From Chloroflexota bacterium (GTDB lineage Bacteria > Chloroflexota > Dormibacteria > Dormibacterales > Dormibacteraceae): DNA of 24,100 bases. Where the stretch lies: the NCBI GenBank assembly GCA_005880525.1, contig VBFW01000135.1, positions 1-24,100 on the forward strand. The letters run 5' to 3'. Of the stretch, positions 1 to 6,478 are shown one piece after another. The first letter of the stretch is position 1; every line of letters begins with the position of its first letter. The notes beneath the pieces are model-generated. The model saw nothing but the letters and a program-made list of their open reading frames with translations. It did no database searches and had not been told where the DNA came from. The translations under genes and the position numbers were made by a program.

Positions 1-90
1 CGTTATCAGCCCCGCGAGTGGCAGGATGAAGAACGCGGCGCCCGCGGCCGCGAGCACCGCGACCGGTATCGGGACCCGCTCTCGCCTCAC
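1..90 (-). CDS. modB: Molybdate ABC transporter permease, N-terminal fragment
   Basis: Only the first 30 codons are in the window; the gene runs off the left edge. It starts with GTG at 90, overlapping the modA stop codon by four bases (GTGA). The translation has a short basic N-terminus (V/M-RRERVPIP) followed by a hydrophobic first membrane helix rich in Ala, Phe and Leu, ending near PLAGLI. This is typical of the first helix of ModB/CysW-type ABC permeases. Function rests mainly on position directly after a recognisable modA in the same direction, since the fragment is too short to show the EAA loop. A different permease is possible but unlikely. Confidence 0.7.
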   Translation of the reverse strand, partial: MRRERVPIPVAVLAAAGAAFFILPLAGLIT

Positions 91-818
91 GCCGGCAGGA
101 AGCCGTACCTGCGTAAAACCGCCTGCCCTTGCGCAGAAAGCAGGTTGCTGATGAAGCCCTCGGCCCACGCACGGTTGCGCGCGGATTTCAAAACGGAGGC
201 GGGATATGTCGCCACGACATTTTCGCTGTCCGGAATGGGGACACCCTGGACCTTGACGCCGGCGGCCGCGACGTCGGTGACATACACAATGCCGGCGTCG
301 GCCTCTCCAAGCTCGATCTTGCCGACGACTGACTTGACATCCGTCTCGAGGCTTTTCGGAGTCACAGGCACGCCGGCTTTGGCGAGGATCTGGGAGGCGT
401 ACCTACCCGCCGGAACGGTCGGACCCGCAGAGATGTAGATGATGTCCGAACGAGCCAGATCGGCGAGCCTGTGGATTCCTTTCGGGTTACCGGCGGCAAC
501 AACCATCTCGAGCTTGTTATGGGCAAAGACTCTGGCCGGCTCGGCGAGCAGGCCGTCCTTTTCCAACCTGTCCATGTTGGCCGTGTCAGCTGACGCGAAG
601 ACGTCCGCCTGCGCGCCGTTCTCGATCTGTGTGACCAGCGTCGGCGAGCCCGCGAAGTTGTAGGTCCACACAAAGCCGTCATGAGCAGAGAGCGCCTTGA
701 ACGCTTCTGTCAGCGACGCCGCCGCAAACACGACAACAGGTTTGGCTCCGCCGTCAACGGGCGCATTGGCCGCCGGACCACATGCGAAGCACAGGACAAC
801 CAGCGCGACCCACCGCAT
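87..818 (-). CDS. modA: Molybdate ABC transporter substrate-binding protein ModA
   Basis: 243 residues, normal for ModA. A hydrophobic N-terminal export signal ends in LCFAC-GPAAN; the cysteine at about residue 15 could be lipidated, but the lipobox is atypical. The mature protein begins VVVFAAASLTEAF, the ModA oxyanion-binding start. It continues with an AGSPTLVTQI segment, ADVFASAD, a PTVPAGRYA loop and a C-terminal EADAGIVYVTD segment; these carry the Ser, Ala/Val and Tyr positions that bind molybdate or tungstate in the family. Its ATG shares one base with the stop of the upstream regulator (TGATG), and modB follows with a four-base overlap, so the three genes are probably cotranscribed. 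A tungstate preference cannot be excluded. The role in importing oxyanion for molybdenum-cofactor enzymes is established family knowledge. Confidence 0.93.
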   Translation of the reverse strand: MRWVALVVLCFACGPAANAPVDGGAKPVVVFAAASLTEAFKALSAHDGFVWTYNFAGSPTLVTQIENGAQADVFASADTANMDRLEKDGLLAEPARVFAHNKLEMVVAAGNPKGIHRLADLARSDIIYISAGPTVPAGRYASQILAKAGVPVTPKSLETDVKSVVGKIELGEADAGIVYVTDVAAAGVKVQGVPIPDSENVVATYPASVLKSARNRAWAEGFISNLLSAQGQAVLRRYGFLPA

Positions 819-1210
819 CAGCGCGGAAGCTCGATGACGACGTTGGTCGACTTGATGGAAGCGACGGCGACAACCCCCGGCTTGAGGCCGAGCGCGTCAG
901 CCGACTCACGCGATATCAGTGAGACGACTCGGTGCGGACCCGCCTGCATCTCCACCTGGGCCATCACGGTGTCCCTGACCACGCGCGTGACGATGCCGGG
1001 GAACCGGTTGCGCGCGGACTCGCGGATCATCTCCGGCGGTTCTGTCTTCGCCTGGGCTGCCATGTAGCGCGCTAATGCGGCGCTGTCGATCAGGCGCTGC
1101 CCGCCCGCCGAGCGCACCGTCTTGAGCTCTCCTGCGTCGACGAGCCTGCGCACGGTGTCGGGACTGACGCGCAGGAGCTCGGCCGCCTGGCCGATGCGTA
1201 GACGAGCCAT
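818..1210 (-). CDS. Helix-turn-helix protein with C-terminal Mop/TOBE domain (molybdate-responsive regulator)
   Basis: 130 residues in two parts. Residues 4-50 are an excisionase/MerR-like helix-turn-helix (IGQAAELLRVSPDTVRRLVD, then the wing-like AGGQRLID). Residues 68-130 are a single Mop/TOBE module (ARNRFPGIVTRVV, MAQVEMQAG, ESADALGLKPG, IKSTNVVIE), the fold that binds molybdate or tungstate in ModE, ModC and molbindins. Placed first in an operon with modA and modB, it is probably the metal-sensing transcription regulator of that operon. It is not classical ModE, which has a winged LysR-like HTH and two Mop modules. A storage role for the Mop domain is a less likely alternative. The ATG at 1210 has no clear Shine-Dalgarno sequence and sits close to a possible -10 element. 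Confidence 0.85.
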   Translation of the reverse strand: MARLRIGQAAELLRVSPDTVRRLVDAGELKTVRSAGGQRLIDSAALARYMAAQAKTEPPEMIRESARNRFPGIVTRVVRDTVMAQVEMQAGPHRVVSLISRESADALGLKPGVVAVASIKSTNVVIELPR

Positions 1211-1219
1211 CTCAACAGA

Positions 1220-1225
1220 ACTTTA
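1220..1225 (-). promoter_or_regulatory. Possible -10 element of the Mop-regulator/modAB operon
   Basis: The minus strand reads TAAAGT here (4 of 6 matches to TATAAT). Nine bases separate it from the ATG at 1210, so transcription would begin almost at the start codon. No Shine-Dalgarno sequence lies in between, which fits a leaderless mRNA. The -35 region is poor. Confidence 0.28.
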
Positions 1226-1270
1226 GCAAATGCACGAATCTCCAGCGAATTGCTGGCAGGTGCGGGCTTT

Positions 1271-2104
1271 TTACGTGCTCAGGTAGGGGCGGATCAGCTT
1301 GGCAAGGTCGCCGAGCTGCATCAAGGCCGGCGCCCGGCCGTCCGGCGAGACGTAGAAGATGCACCGCTCCACGCCCGCCGCCGCCGCCCTCTCGATATCG
1401 CCGGCGTTGGGGCGCGGATAGAACGTGACCTCGACGTGGCCGCGTCCCGCCTCGGCCTCCATCTGCCGGAGCTCGCTGACGCGCTGCAGTGCTGTGCCTC
1501 GGTTCGGCATCCAGCCGTCGCAATAGGCGATAACCCGCTTCAGCGTGTTGGGGCCGTTGCCACCCAGGATGATCGGAGGGTGCGGCTTCTGCACCGGCTT
1601 CGGCCAGAACCAGCTCTTCTCGATGTTCACCATGTCTCCGTGGTACTCGGCCTCATCCTGCGTCCACAGCGCCTTGATCGCCTCCACCCGCTCCCGCAAC
1701 AGCGTCCAGCGGGTCTCGAAGGCGGTGCCGTGGTCGCCCATCTCCTCGCGGTTCCAGCCGCCGCCGATGCCAAACAGAAAGCGCCCGTTGGAGAGGCGAT
1801 CGAGGCTTGCGGCCTCCTTGGCCGTGTGGATGGGATCGCGCTCGATGAGAAGGCAGATGCCCGTGCCGATCAGAAGCGTCTTTGAGGCGAGCGCCGCCGC
1901 GGTCAGCGCGATGAACGGATCCATCGTGTGCATGTACATCCGGGGCAGCTCGCCCCCGGCCGGATAGGGCGTCAGCCTGCTGACCGGGATGTGCGAGTGC
2001 TCGGCCACCCACAGCGATTCGAAACCCGCCTGCTCGACCGCCGGCGCGAGCTCCGTCATCGAGATCGCGTAGTCGGTTGGAAAGATCGCGATGCCGAACT
2101 TCAC
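1271..2104 (-). CDS. LLM-class (F420-dependent-type) oxidoreductase
   Basis: 277 residues with the luciferase-like monooxygenase TIM-barrel pattern. It begins KFGIAIFPTDYAIS, then AGFESLWVAEHSHIP near residue 30, a TGICLLIERDPIHTAKEAASLD segment with the RDP.. A.E.A/TLD motif near residue 95, GRFLFGIGGGWNREE near residue 115, and PPIILGGNGP near residue 175. These are shared by F420-dependent oxidoreductases of the Rv2161c-like subfamily. The enzyme would move hydride between coenzyme F420 (or FMN) and an organic substrate; the substrate cannot be read from sequence. The GTG start at 2104 is only about 20 bases after an upstream terminator-like hairpin, so its promoter must lie in or over that hairpin. 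The gene stands apart from the mod operon (60-base gap). Confidence 0.9.
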   Translation of the reverse strand: MKFGIAIFPTDYAISMTELAPAVEQAGFESLWVAEHSHIPVSRLTPYPAGGELPRMYMHTMDPFIALTAAALASKTLLIGTGICLLIERDPIHTAKEAASLDRLSNGRFLFGIGGGWNREEMGDHGTAFETRWTLLRERVEAIKALWTQDEAEYHGDMVNIEKSWFWPKPVQKPHPPIILGGNGPNTLKRVIAYCDGWMPNRGTALQRVSELRQMEAEAGRGHVEVTFYPRPNAGDIERAAAAGVERCIFYVSPDGRAPALMQLGDLAKLIRPYLST

Positions 2105-2127
2105 TTCAACAATCGTGACGCTTTCAG

Positions 2128-2162
2128 AAAAAGAAGAAGGGCCGGTGCGTGCCGGCCCTTCT
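2128..2162 (-). terminator. Rho-independent terminator after the 108-residue membrane protein gene
   Basis: On the minus strand an 11-bp perfect stem (AGAAGGGCCGG at 2162-2152 paired with CCGGCCCTTCT at 2145-2135, six-base loop) is followed at once by TCTTTTTC. It lies 17 bases after the stop of the gene ending at 2179, in the right orientation to end that transcript. Confidence 0.85.
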
Positions 2163-2178
2163 GAAAGTCGAGCGAGTG

Positions 2179-2505
2179 CTACGCGCTCGGCGACGCCGCC
2201 GGCGAGCCGCCGCCGTTTCCGCTCGGATTAGGTGCGGGCGACTGGACGGTCTGCTGGGGTGGAGCGGTGGGCGTCGGCACGGCGCCGAACCAGTTCCATC
2301 GCGTGAACCCGAGGAACAGCAGGATCAGCACAACCAGCGCGATGAGCGCCGCGCCAATGCCTGCGCCTGCGCCAGTCGTGTCACCGCCGGTCTCGACGAC
2401 CTCGGAGCCGGCCGGGCTCCAGTACCGCCGGACGCTGTATCCCCCGGCGCCGAGCAGCGCCGCGAGGACGATCACGACCAGGATGATGAACAGGAAAGTG
2501 CCCAA
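2179..2505 (-). CDS. Small membrane protein with Pro/Ser/Gly-rich tail, unknown function
   Basis: 108 residues. An N-terminal membrane helix (residues 3-23, FLFIILVVIVLAALLGAGG) is followed by a short polar stretch, a second helix (residues 50-67, IGAALIALVVLILLFLGF), an aromatic RWNWFG patch and a low-complexity Pro/Ser/Gly/Asn tail. I do not recognise a family. The start is TTG at 2505. A strong AAGGAGGAGG lies about 11 bases upstream, which is somewhat far but the best available. A clear terminator follows. Envelope location is inferred from hydrophobicity only. The tail resembles flexible cell-surface linkers. Confidence 0.6.
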   Translation of the reverse strand: MGTFLFIILVVIVLAALLGAGGYSVRRYWSPAGSEVVETGGDTTGAGAGIGAALIALVVLILLFLGFTRWNWFGAVPTPTAPPQQTVQSPAPNPSGNGGGSPAASPSA

Positions 2506-2617
2506 AACCGCGAAAACCTCCTCCTTATGAGAATTCCCCGTATTGGTGCGCGAACTGATCCGCGCCCCAATTGGTAAACGCGCATCGAGGCGGTGTGTAC
2601 GCGGACTTGAATACGCC

Positions 2618-2914
2618 CTAGCGGGCGATGCGCTCGGCGGCGGACCTGATGGTTGAAAGCGGTCGTTCCAGCCGATCGCCGACCGATGTCGTCGCGTCCT
2701 GGAGGCGCATGACCAGCGTCCTCCGCCTGCGCCTGCGGACGATCATGACCGCGGCGCCGACGCCGACCAGGACCGCAATCCCGGCCGCAAGGATGGTGAC
2801 TCCGTTCCGCTCGACAAACGGTCGCGCACGCTCGTCGATCAGCTCCACACCGCTCTCCACGCTGTCGAGAATCGCCTTCGCCTGACGCTCGATCTCGGCC
2901 GTGGAACTCCTCAT
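2618..2914 (-). CDS. Single-helix membrane protein, unknown function
   Basis: 98 residues. An acidic amphipathic N-terminal region (residues 1-38, EIERQAKAILDSVESGVELID) is followed by one membrane helix (about residues 40-60, VTILAAGIAVLVGVGAAVMIV). A run of six arginines marks the cytoplasmic side, and a helical C-terminus (RLQDATTSVGDRLERPLSTI) follows. The layout resembles small YtxH- or DUF3618-like envelope-stress proteins, but no signature is convincing. About 110 bases separate it from the next small membrane protein gene in the same direction. It diverges from the PAP2 gene, and the two 5' ends would overlap if PAP2 used its earlier GTG. Confidence 0.55.
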   Translation of the reverse strand: MRSSTAEIERQAKAILDSVESGVELIDERARPFVERNGVTILAAGIAVLVGVGAAVMIVRRRRRRTLVMRLQDATTSVGDRLERPLSTIRSAAERIAR

Positions 2915-2969
2915 TCAATTCACAACGCCTGGAGCCGGTGCTTTACCGATCCCGCGGCGTTTAGCTCTT

Positions 2970-3524
2970 GTGGAAGCGGCTGCCAACCCCGTACGCCCCG
3001 CGCCTACCACTCTCGACCGCGACCTGTTCCAGGCCATTCACGGCCTGCCGCACTCGCCGCCGACGGACAGGTGGGGCGGCGCGATCTCGGACGCGGGAGA
3101 GGGACTCGGCTGGGTCATCGCCGGCATCGGCCTTGCGTGGCTGGGCGGTCCAAGGGGCCGGCGCGCGGGAATCGCCACCGCGCTCGCCAGCCTCTCCGCG
3201 ACGTATCTCGTTCAGCGCGTAATGAAGCCGGTCTTTCGCCGGCGCAGGCCGTTCGTCGATCGCGAGGTGCTGGTGGTCGGCATCAAGCCCGCCGACGCGT
3301 CATTCCCTTCGGGTCACACGGCCGCGTCGTTCGCAGCGGCCACCGCGCTGGCCACCTTCTACCCAGGCGCCGCGCCCATGGCCTTCACGCTGGCGACCGG
3401 CGTCGGGCTGTCCAGGGTCTACCTCGGCCATCACTTCCCAAGCGACGTCGCTGTTGGCGCGATGGTCGGTGGGGGCATCGGCACAGGCATCGCCTGGGCG
3501 CTCCGGCTCGCCGATCGGCTATAG
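2970..3524 (+). CDS. PAP2-family phosphatase (membrane lipid phosphatase)
   Basis: 184 residues from this GTG; an in-frame GTG at 2901 would add 23 residues. The later start is preferred because the earlier one lies inside the divergent neighbour, and recognisable sequence starts at TTLDRDLFQAIHGL; neither start has a good Shine-Dalgarno sequence. The three PAP2 motifs are present: K-x6-RP (K86 to R93-P94), PSGH (113-116) and SRVYLGHHFPSD (148-159) with the catalytic His. Several hydrophobic segments surround them. Such enzymes dephosphorylate phosphatidate, undecaprenyl pyrophosphate or related lipids; the substrate is not visible. It converges on a diacylglycerol-kinase-like gene, and the two stop codons form one CTATAG palindrome. 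Confidence 0.9.
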   Translation: MEAAANPVRPAPTTLDRDLFQAIHGLPHSPPTDRWGGAISDAGEGLGWVIAGIGLAWLGGPRGRRAGIATALASLSATYLVQRVMKPVFRRRRPFVDREVLVVGIKPADASFPSGHTAASFAAATALATFYPGAAPMAFTLATGVGLSRVYLGHHFPSDVAVGAMVGGGIGTGIAWALRLADRL

Positions 3525-4364
3525 CGCATCGGGGATGATGAACTTGAGCCGGCTCAGCTCCGCAGACACCGTCAGCGGCGTGTAGCCGGCGGGCACGTGG
3601 TCCGCGTAGGCGCGAACACGCGGCTTTGTGACGACCCGGACCTTGCGAAACTTGAACACCTGGTCCGCGCCCTCCTCGCGGTGCTTGGCCAGCAGCGCCG
3701 AAGCGAGCGCGCGGCCGGCGATGTCGAGATGCGTGCTGCCCGTGTGCGCTGAGAAATCGAGGTAGCGATCCGCTGGCGTCGAATCACCGACGGGCAGCTG
3801 GATGCCTGTCGAGTAGGTGTTGCTGAAGACGAGCGACATGGCAGTGCCGCTGGCCACCAGGTCCTTCGACAGCTCGTAGTGAAATGGTCGAGCGGTGAGC
3901 ACCCGGCGGATCTTGGCGGTGATGCCGCGCAGCCTTCCGTCCTTTGCGTACTCGCCTAGCCGGATCGTCGCTCCGAACAGGCCCACACCGCACGCCTCAA
4001 GGAAGACGACGCCGTTGACGCGCCCCAGCGTGATGGACCGAGCCCGCCCGCGCTGCGCGACATCGATCGCTTTGTCGAGGTCTGCAGGTATGCGCAGCGA
4101 CATCGCGAAGTTGTTGAAGGTGCCCAGTGGGATGACGCCGATCCGGCAGCTCGTGCCGGCGAGCCGGCGCACCACGGCACCGACTGTGCCGTCTCCGCCC
4201 GCCACCACCACCTTGGCGGTGGGCGTGACGAGGGTCTGGATCCGCTTCACGGCACCGAAGCGCAGCACCGTGTGATCGGCGAATGCCTGCCGTATACGAC
4301 TCTCGATCTCCGCATTGAGGCCGCCCGCCCGAGAGCTCAGGACCAGGAGTCGCGCAGCACGCAT
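3519..4364 (-). CDS. Diacylglycerol kinase-family lipid kinase (YegS/DgkB-like)
   Basis: 281 residues, the usual size for YegS/BmrU-like lipid kinases. The nucleotide-binding motif GGDGTV is at 56-61, and IPLGTFNNFA at 78-87 matches the conserved PxGTxNDFA block with Asn in place of Asp. A C-terminal beta-rich lobe ends with a short YADHVPAGYTP motif, where most relatives have DGE. The enzyme would phosphorylate diacylglycerol or a related lipid or sphingoid alcohol at the inner membrane face. The ATG at 4364 has GAGGAG three bases upstream. It opposes the PAP2 gene, so the two could catalyse opposite steps (phosphorylation and dephosphorylation) on similar lipids. The substrate is unknown. 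Confidence 0.87.
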   Translation of the reverse strand: MRAARLLVLSSRAGGLNAEIESRIRQAFADHTVLRFGAVKRIQTLVTPTAKVVVAGGDGTVGAVVRRLAGTSCRIGVIPLGTFNNFAMSLRIPADLDKAIDVAQRGRARSITLGRVNGVVFLEACGVGLFGATIRLGEYAKDGRLRGITAKIRRVLTARPFHYELSKDLVASGTAMSLVFSNTYSTGIQLPVGDSTPADRYLDFSAHTGSTHLDIAGRALASALLAKHREEGADQVFKFRKVRVVTKPRVRAYADHVPAGYTPLTVSAELSRLKFIIPDAL

Positions 4365-4383
4365 CGTCTCCTCACCCGCCTAA

Positions 4384-4412
4384 GTAACCCGGGAGGCTCA
4401 TCGGTTACCGAT
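4384..4412. promoter_or_regulatory. Inverted repeats in the divergent lipid-kinase/small-membrane-protein promoter region
   Basis: GTAACC (4384-4389) and GGTTAC (4403-4408) form an inverted repeat 13 bases apart. The second arm is also part of ATCGGT-T-ACCGAT (4400-4412). The position, about 20 bases before the lipid-kinase ATG and 60 before the small gene, suits an operator. There is no direct evidence of binding. Confidence 0.3.
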
Positions 4413-4469
4413 TTGAAGCGATTCGGCGGCCCCCGGCTGAACGGGCGGCCCGCAAAAGGAGGTTACGAA

Positions 4470-4643
4470 GTGCTTATTGCGCTGATTGTGCTGATCTTGC
4501 TGTTGATCCTCTTTGGAGGCGGCGGGATGCTCGCTGCATCTCTGAACTTCCTCTGGTGGATCCTGATCATCGGACTCGTGCTGTGGGTCCTCGGCTTCTT
4601 CTTCCGCGCGGCGGAGGGCGGCGGACGCTGGTACTACTGGTAG
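4470..4643 (+). CDS. 57-residue hydrophobic membrane protein
   Basis: The GTG start at 4470 was chosen because AAAGGAGG lies seven bases upstream (4455-4462), the clearest ribosome binding site in this part of the window. A longer in-frame reading from 4272 would run into the lipid-kinase gene. The protein has two membrane helices (residues 2-23, LIALIVLILLLILFGGGG; and 29-48, LWWILIIGLVLWVLGFFF) and ends in a glycine/aromatic tail, EGGGRWYYW. The second helix resembles small DUF5670/lmo0937-like membrane proteins, but the match is too short to be sure. Function is unknown. The GGGRWYYW tail may sit at the membrane interface. Confidence 0.7.
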   Translation: MLIALIVLILLLILFGGGGMLAASLNFLWWILIIGLVLWVLGFFFRAAEGGGRWYYW

Positions 4644-4680
4644 AAACCGCGTAGCGCGTCCAGCGTGGCGCGGGCCTGAC

Positions 4681-4956
4681 CTACGCCTTGCGCCACGCAA
4701 TCGTCCGGCCGAGTCGGCGTTCGAAGGCGGCCGTCACCTCGCCGGGATTCGGGTGCCTCTTCAGCTGCGCTTTGCTGAACACCAGCTCGCCGTCAAGGGT
4801 GACCTCGAACCGTCCTGTGTTACCGCTGCGCAGCTCCACTGTGCGCAGGATGGGCGCCCAGCCGGCCAGCAGCTCGTTGGCCAGGCTCACGGCCTGGTCG
4901 AGATAGTCTCAAGGGACGCAGAACTCGATCGATGCTTCGTGCTTGGGGTCGATCAC
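4681..4956 (-). CDS. SelW/Rdx-family selenoprotein with in-frame TGA (Sec) codon
   Basis: Read through one TGA (4911-4909), the frame gives a 91-residue SelT/SelW/SelH (Rdx) protein. The N-terminal half is IEFCVP-U-DYLDQAVSLANELL, with Cys13 and Sec16 forming the family's redox CxxU motif. The rest (TGRFEVTLDGELVFSK, then HPNPGEV) matches the conserved SelW beta-strand block. Homology on both sides of the TGA in one frame excludes a chance stop. The GTG start at 4956 lies 11 bases after the preceding stop, consistent with translational coupling. Standard gene calling would leave only residues 23-91, beginning at GTG 4890. Rdx proteins are thioredoxin-like thiol oxidoreductases; the partner is unknown. 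A SECIS-like hairpin follows the TGA. Expression needs selABCD, not visible here. A nonsense-mutated Cys form is the alternative, but the exact position argues against it. Confidence 0.88.
4873..4902 (-). promoter_or_regulatory. Candidate bacterial SECIS hairpin
   Basis: On the minus strand, downstream of the TGA, CCAGGC (4897-4892) pairs perfectly with GCCTGG (4886-4881) around the loop CGTGA. A lower CTCG/CGAG helix (4902-4899 with 4876-4873) is separated by a small internal loop. The apical loop starts 17 bases after the TGA and has G in its second position, in keeping with the general bacterial SECIS model (hairpin inside the coding region with a loop G, roughly 16-37 bases from UGA). Binding by SelB is inferred. 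Confidence 0.6.
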
Positions 4957-4967
4957 GTCAACGGATG

Positions 4968-5369
4968 CTACCCGGTGAGGCTGCGCGGTATTCCGAACTG
5001 ATTGCCCATCGCCTTGCCACGGAGCAGCAGGATGACGGCGACGGGCAGCACGGTGTTGACCAGCAGAGACACGGGACCCCTGTTGGCTCCGATCGGCAAC
5101 GCAAGCATCACCAGCGAGCCGGCCAGACAGATCCATTCGAGCACGAGCACCGCGCGCCGCGCCCATCGGCGCCGCCACACGACCTCCATGCCGCTCCAAA
5201 CGGTGAAACCCGCGAGCGCAAAAGAAAACGCCGCAAGCAAGAGCATGTACACCTCGCCGCCCAGCACGAAGGGCAGCGCGGAGATGCCGGCGAGGAGCCA
5301 GAACGTCGCTTGCATGAGGAGCAAGACGAACGCGGCTTCGGGTCGGCTGCTGGCGTTCACTTCCTTCAT
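4968..5369 (-). CDS. Four-helix membrane protein, unknown function
   Basis: 133 residues from the ATG at 5369, chosen because it lies four bases after the upstream stop (5374) with GAGG just before it. The longer in-frame reading would overlap the upstream gene by 80 bases and adds only low-complexity Ser/Thr/Arg. Four membrane helices are visible: AAFVLLLMQATFWLLAGIS, VYMLLLAAFSFALAGFTVW, VLVLEWICLAGSLVMLALP and LLVNTVLPVAVILLLRG. No family is recognised. It lies between a His-rich membrane protein and the selenoprotein gene (11-base gap), so it is probably in the same operon and could be a membrane partner of their redox activity; that is inference. Confidence 0.7.
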   Translation of the reverse strand: MKEVNASSRPEAAFVLLLMQATFWLLAGISALPFVLGGEVYMLLLAAFSFALAGFTVWSGMEVVWRRRWARRAVLVLEWICLAGSLVMLALPIGANRGPVSLLVNTVLPVAVILLLRGKAMGNQFGIPRSLTG

Positions 5370-5373
5370 GTCC

Positions 5374-6456
5374 TCATGTCCTGTCGATTGCGGCCACGAC
5401 CGCGGGGTCGATGTCGACCGCGAACGGTCCGCCTTTCGGGTTGTCGACAATCCACACGTGCAGCATCGCCGGCGCGGTCACGTCGATCGCGCCCAGCGGA
5501 CACGTCGAGTAAGGCGTCATCAGGCTGAACTCGAGACCGATCAGGGTGAAGCAGATGTTTTCGTGCTGATGCCACGCGGTCAGCGGACCGCCGGGGTCAG
5601 GTCCGAATGCACCGATTCGCTGCATCTGAAACATCGCTCCGAGCAGCACCGGCCCGTGATGTGTGTTGGCGTACACGAGTCCCTGCGGATGCTGTGGATC
5701 CAGGACCGGTCCCTTCTCGAACGCCTTGTTGAACCAGTGCGTGGACGGCATCTCGGTCGATCCGGCGGGCCGGTACCCGGCGGCCCAGGCCTGATGCCAG
5801 TCCTGGAAAGGGGCGATCGCCGCCGCGGTCTGCTCATAGAGCTTCGTGGCTGCGTCCTGCTGGCCGGAGGTTGGCACCTCGTTGGTGGACTGCAGAGTCG
5901 CGCCGGCGTGCACGTGGCGCGGATCAGGATGCGCAAGCGCGTCGATCCATATGCCCGTGCCGCTGACCAGCATCAGCGCGGGCAGGCCTGAAGCAAGCAG
6001 CGCCCAGTACCACGGCCTGTCGCGCATGCGCTTCTCGTTGCGCACCGGCACGAGCACCATCCCGAGCGCTGCGAACTCGATGACCTTGGTGGCCAGCCCG
6101 ACCTGGTCAGGGCCCTCGAGCCGAAAGCCCACATAGAAGAGGTAGCCGAGGATCGTCGCAACGAGCAGGGCTGCCGAGCTCACACGCCACCAGCGCCACC
6201 CGACTGCGACGGCAAGAGCGAGAAAGGCGACGCCATTGAAAAGGAAGAGGACAGATGTCAGGGGATCGCCGGCGAGGTGATCAGGGATGAGCGCCAGGTG
6301 GACCGCGCCGGTCATCGCCATCAGCACACATGCGATCTGCACCGTGCCCGGCTGGCTCCGGTGCTTGCGACTTTGGCGCACGGCGAGGAGCGCCAGCGGC
6401 AGCGCGACCAGGCCGGCGAAGAGACCGATCAAGTGTGCCGGCGCGACGTCGTACAT
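5374..6456 (-). CDS. Membrane protein with His-rich C-terminal soluble domain
   Basis: 360 residues. The N-terminal half (about 8-190) has six membrane helices, including LIGLFAGLVALPLALLAV, VLFLFNGVAFLALAVAVGW and WYWALLASGLPALMLVSG. The C-terminal half is soluble and carries clustered His and acidic or Cys residues: STHWFNKAFEKG, YANTHHGPVLLGAMF, LTAWHQHENICFTL and MLHVWIVDNPKGGPF. I recall soluble proteins with this HWxN / WHxHxNLC / HxWxxxNPxGxF pattern but no assigned function; metal binding is a reasonable reading. It sits 22 bases after the histidine kinase stop and four bases before the next gene, inside the two-component/selenoprotein operon. It could sense or handle a metal or redox compound. 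Confidence is high for the gene and low for the role. Confidence 0.8.
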   Translation of the reverse strand: MYDVAPAHLIGLFAGLVALPLALLAVRQSRKHRSQPGTVQIACVLMAMTGAVHLALIPDHLAGDPLTSVLFLFNGVAFLALAVAVGWRWWRVSSAALLVATILGYLFYVGFRLEGPDQVGLATKVIEFAALGMVLVPVRNEKRMRDRPWYWALLASGLPALMLVSGTGIWIDALAHPDPRHVHAGATLQSTNEVPTSGQQDAATKLYEQTAAAIAPFQDWHQAWAAGYRPAGSTEMPSTHWFNKAFEKGPVLDPQHPQGLVYANTHHGPVLLGAMFQMQRIGAFGPDPGGPLTAWHQHENICFTLIGLEFSLMTPYSTCPLGAIDVTAPAMLHVWIVDNPKGGPFAVDIDPAVVAAIDRT

Positions 6457-6478
6457 GCGCCCATCGTGGGCACGCGTT

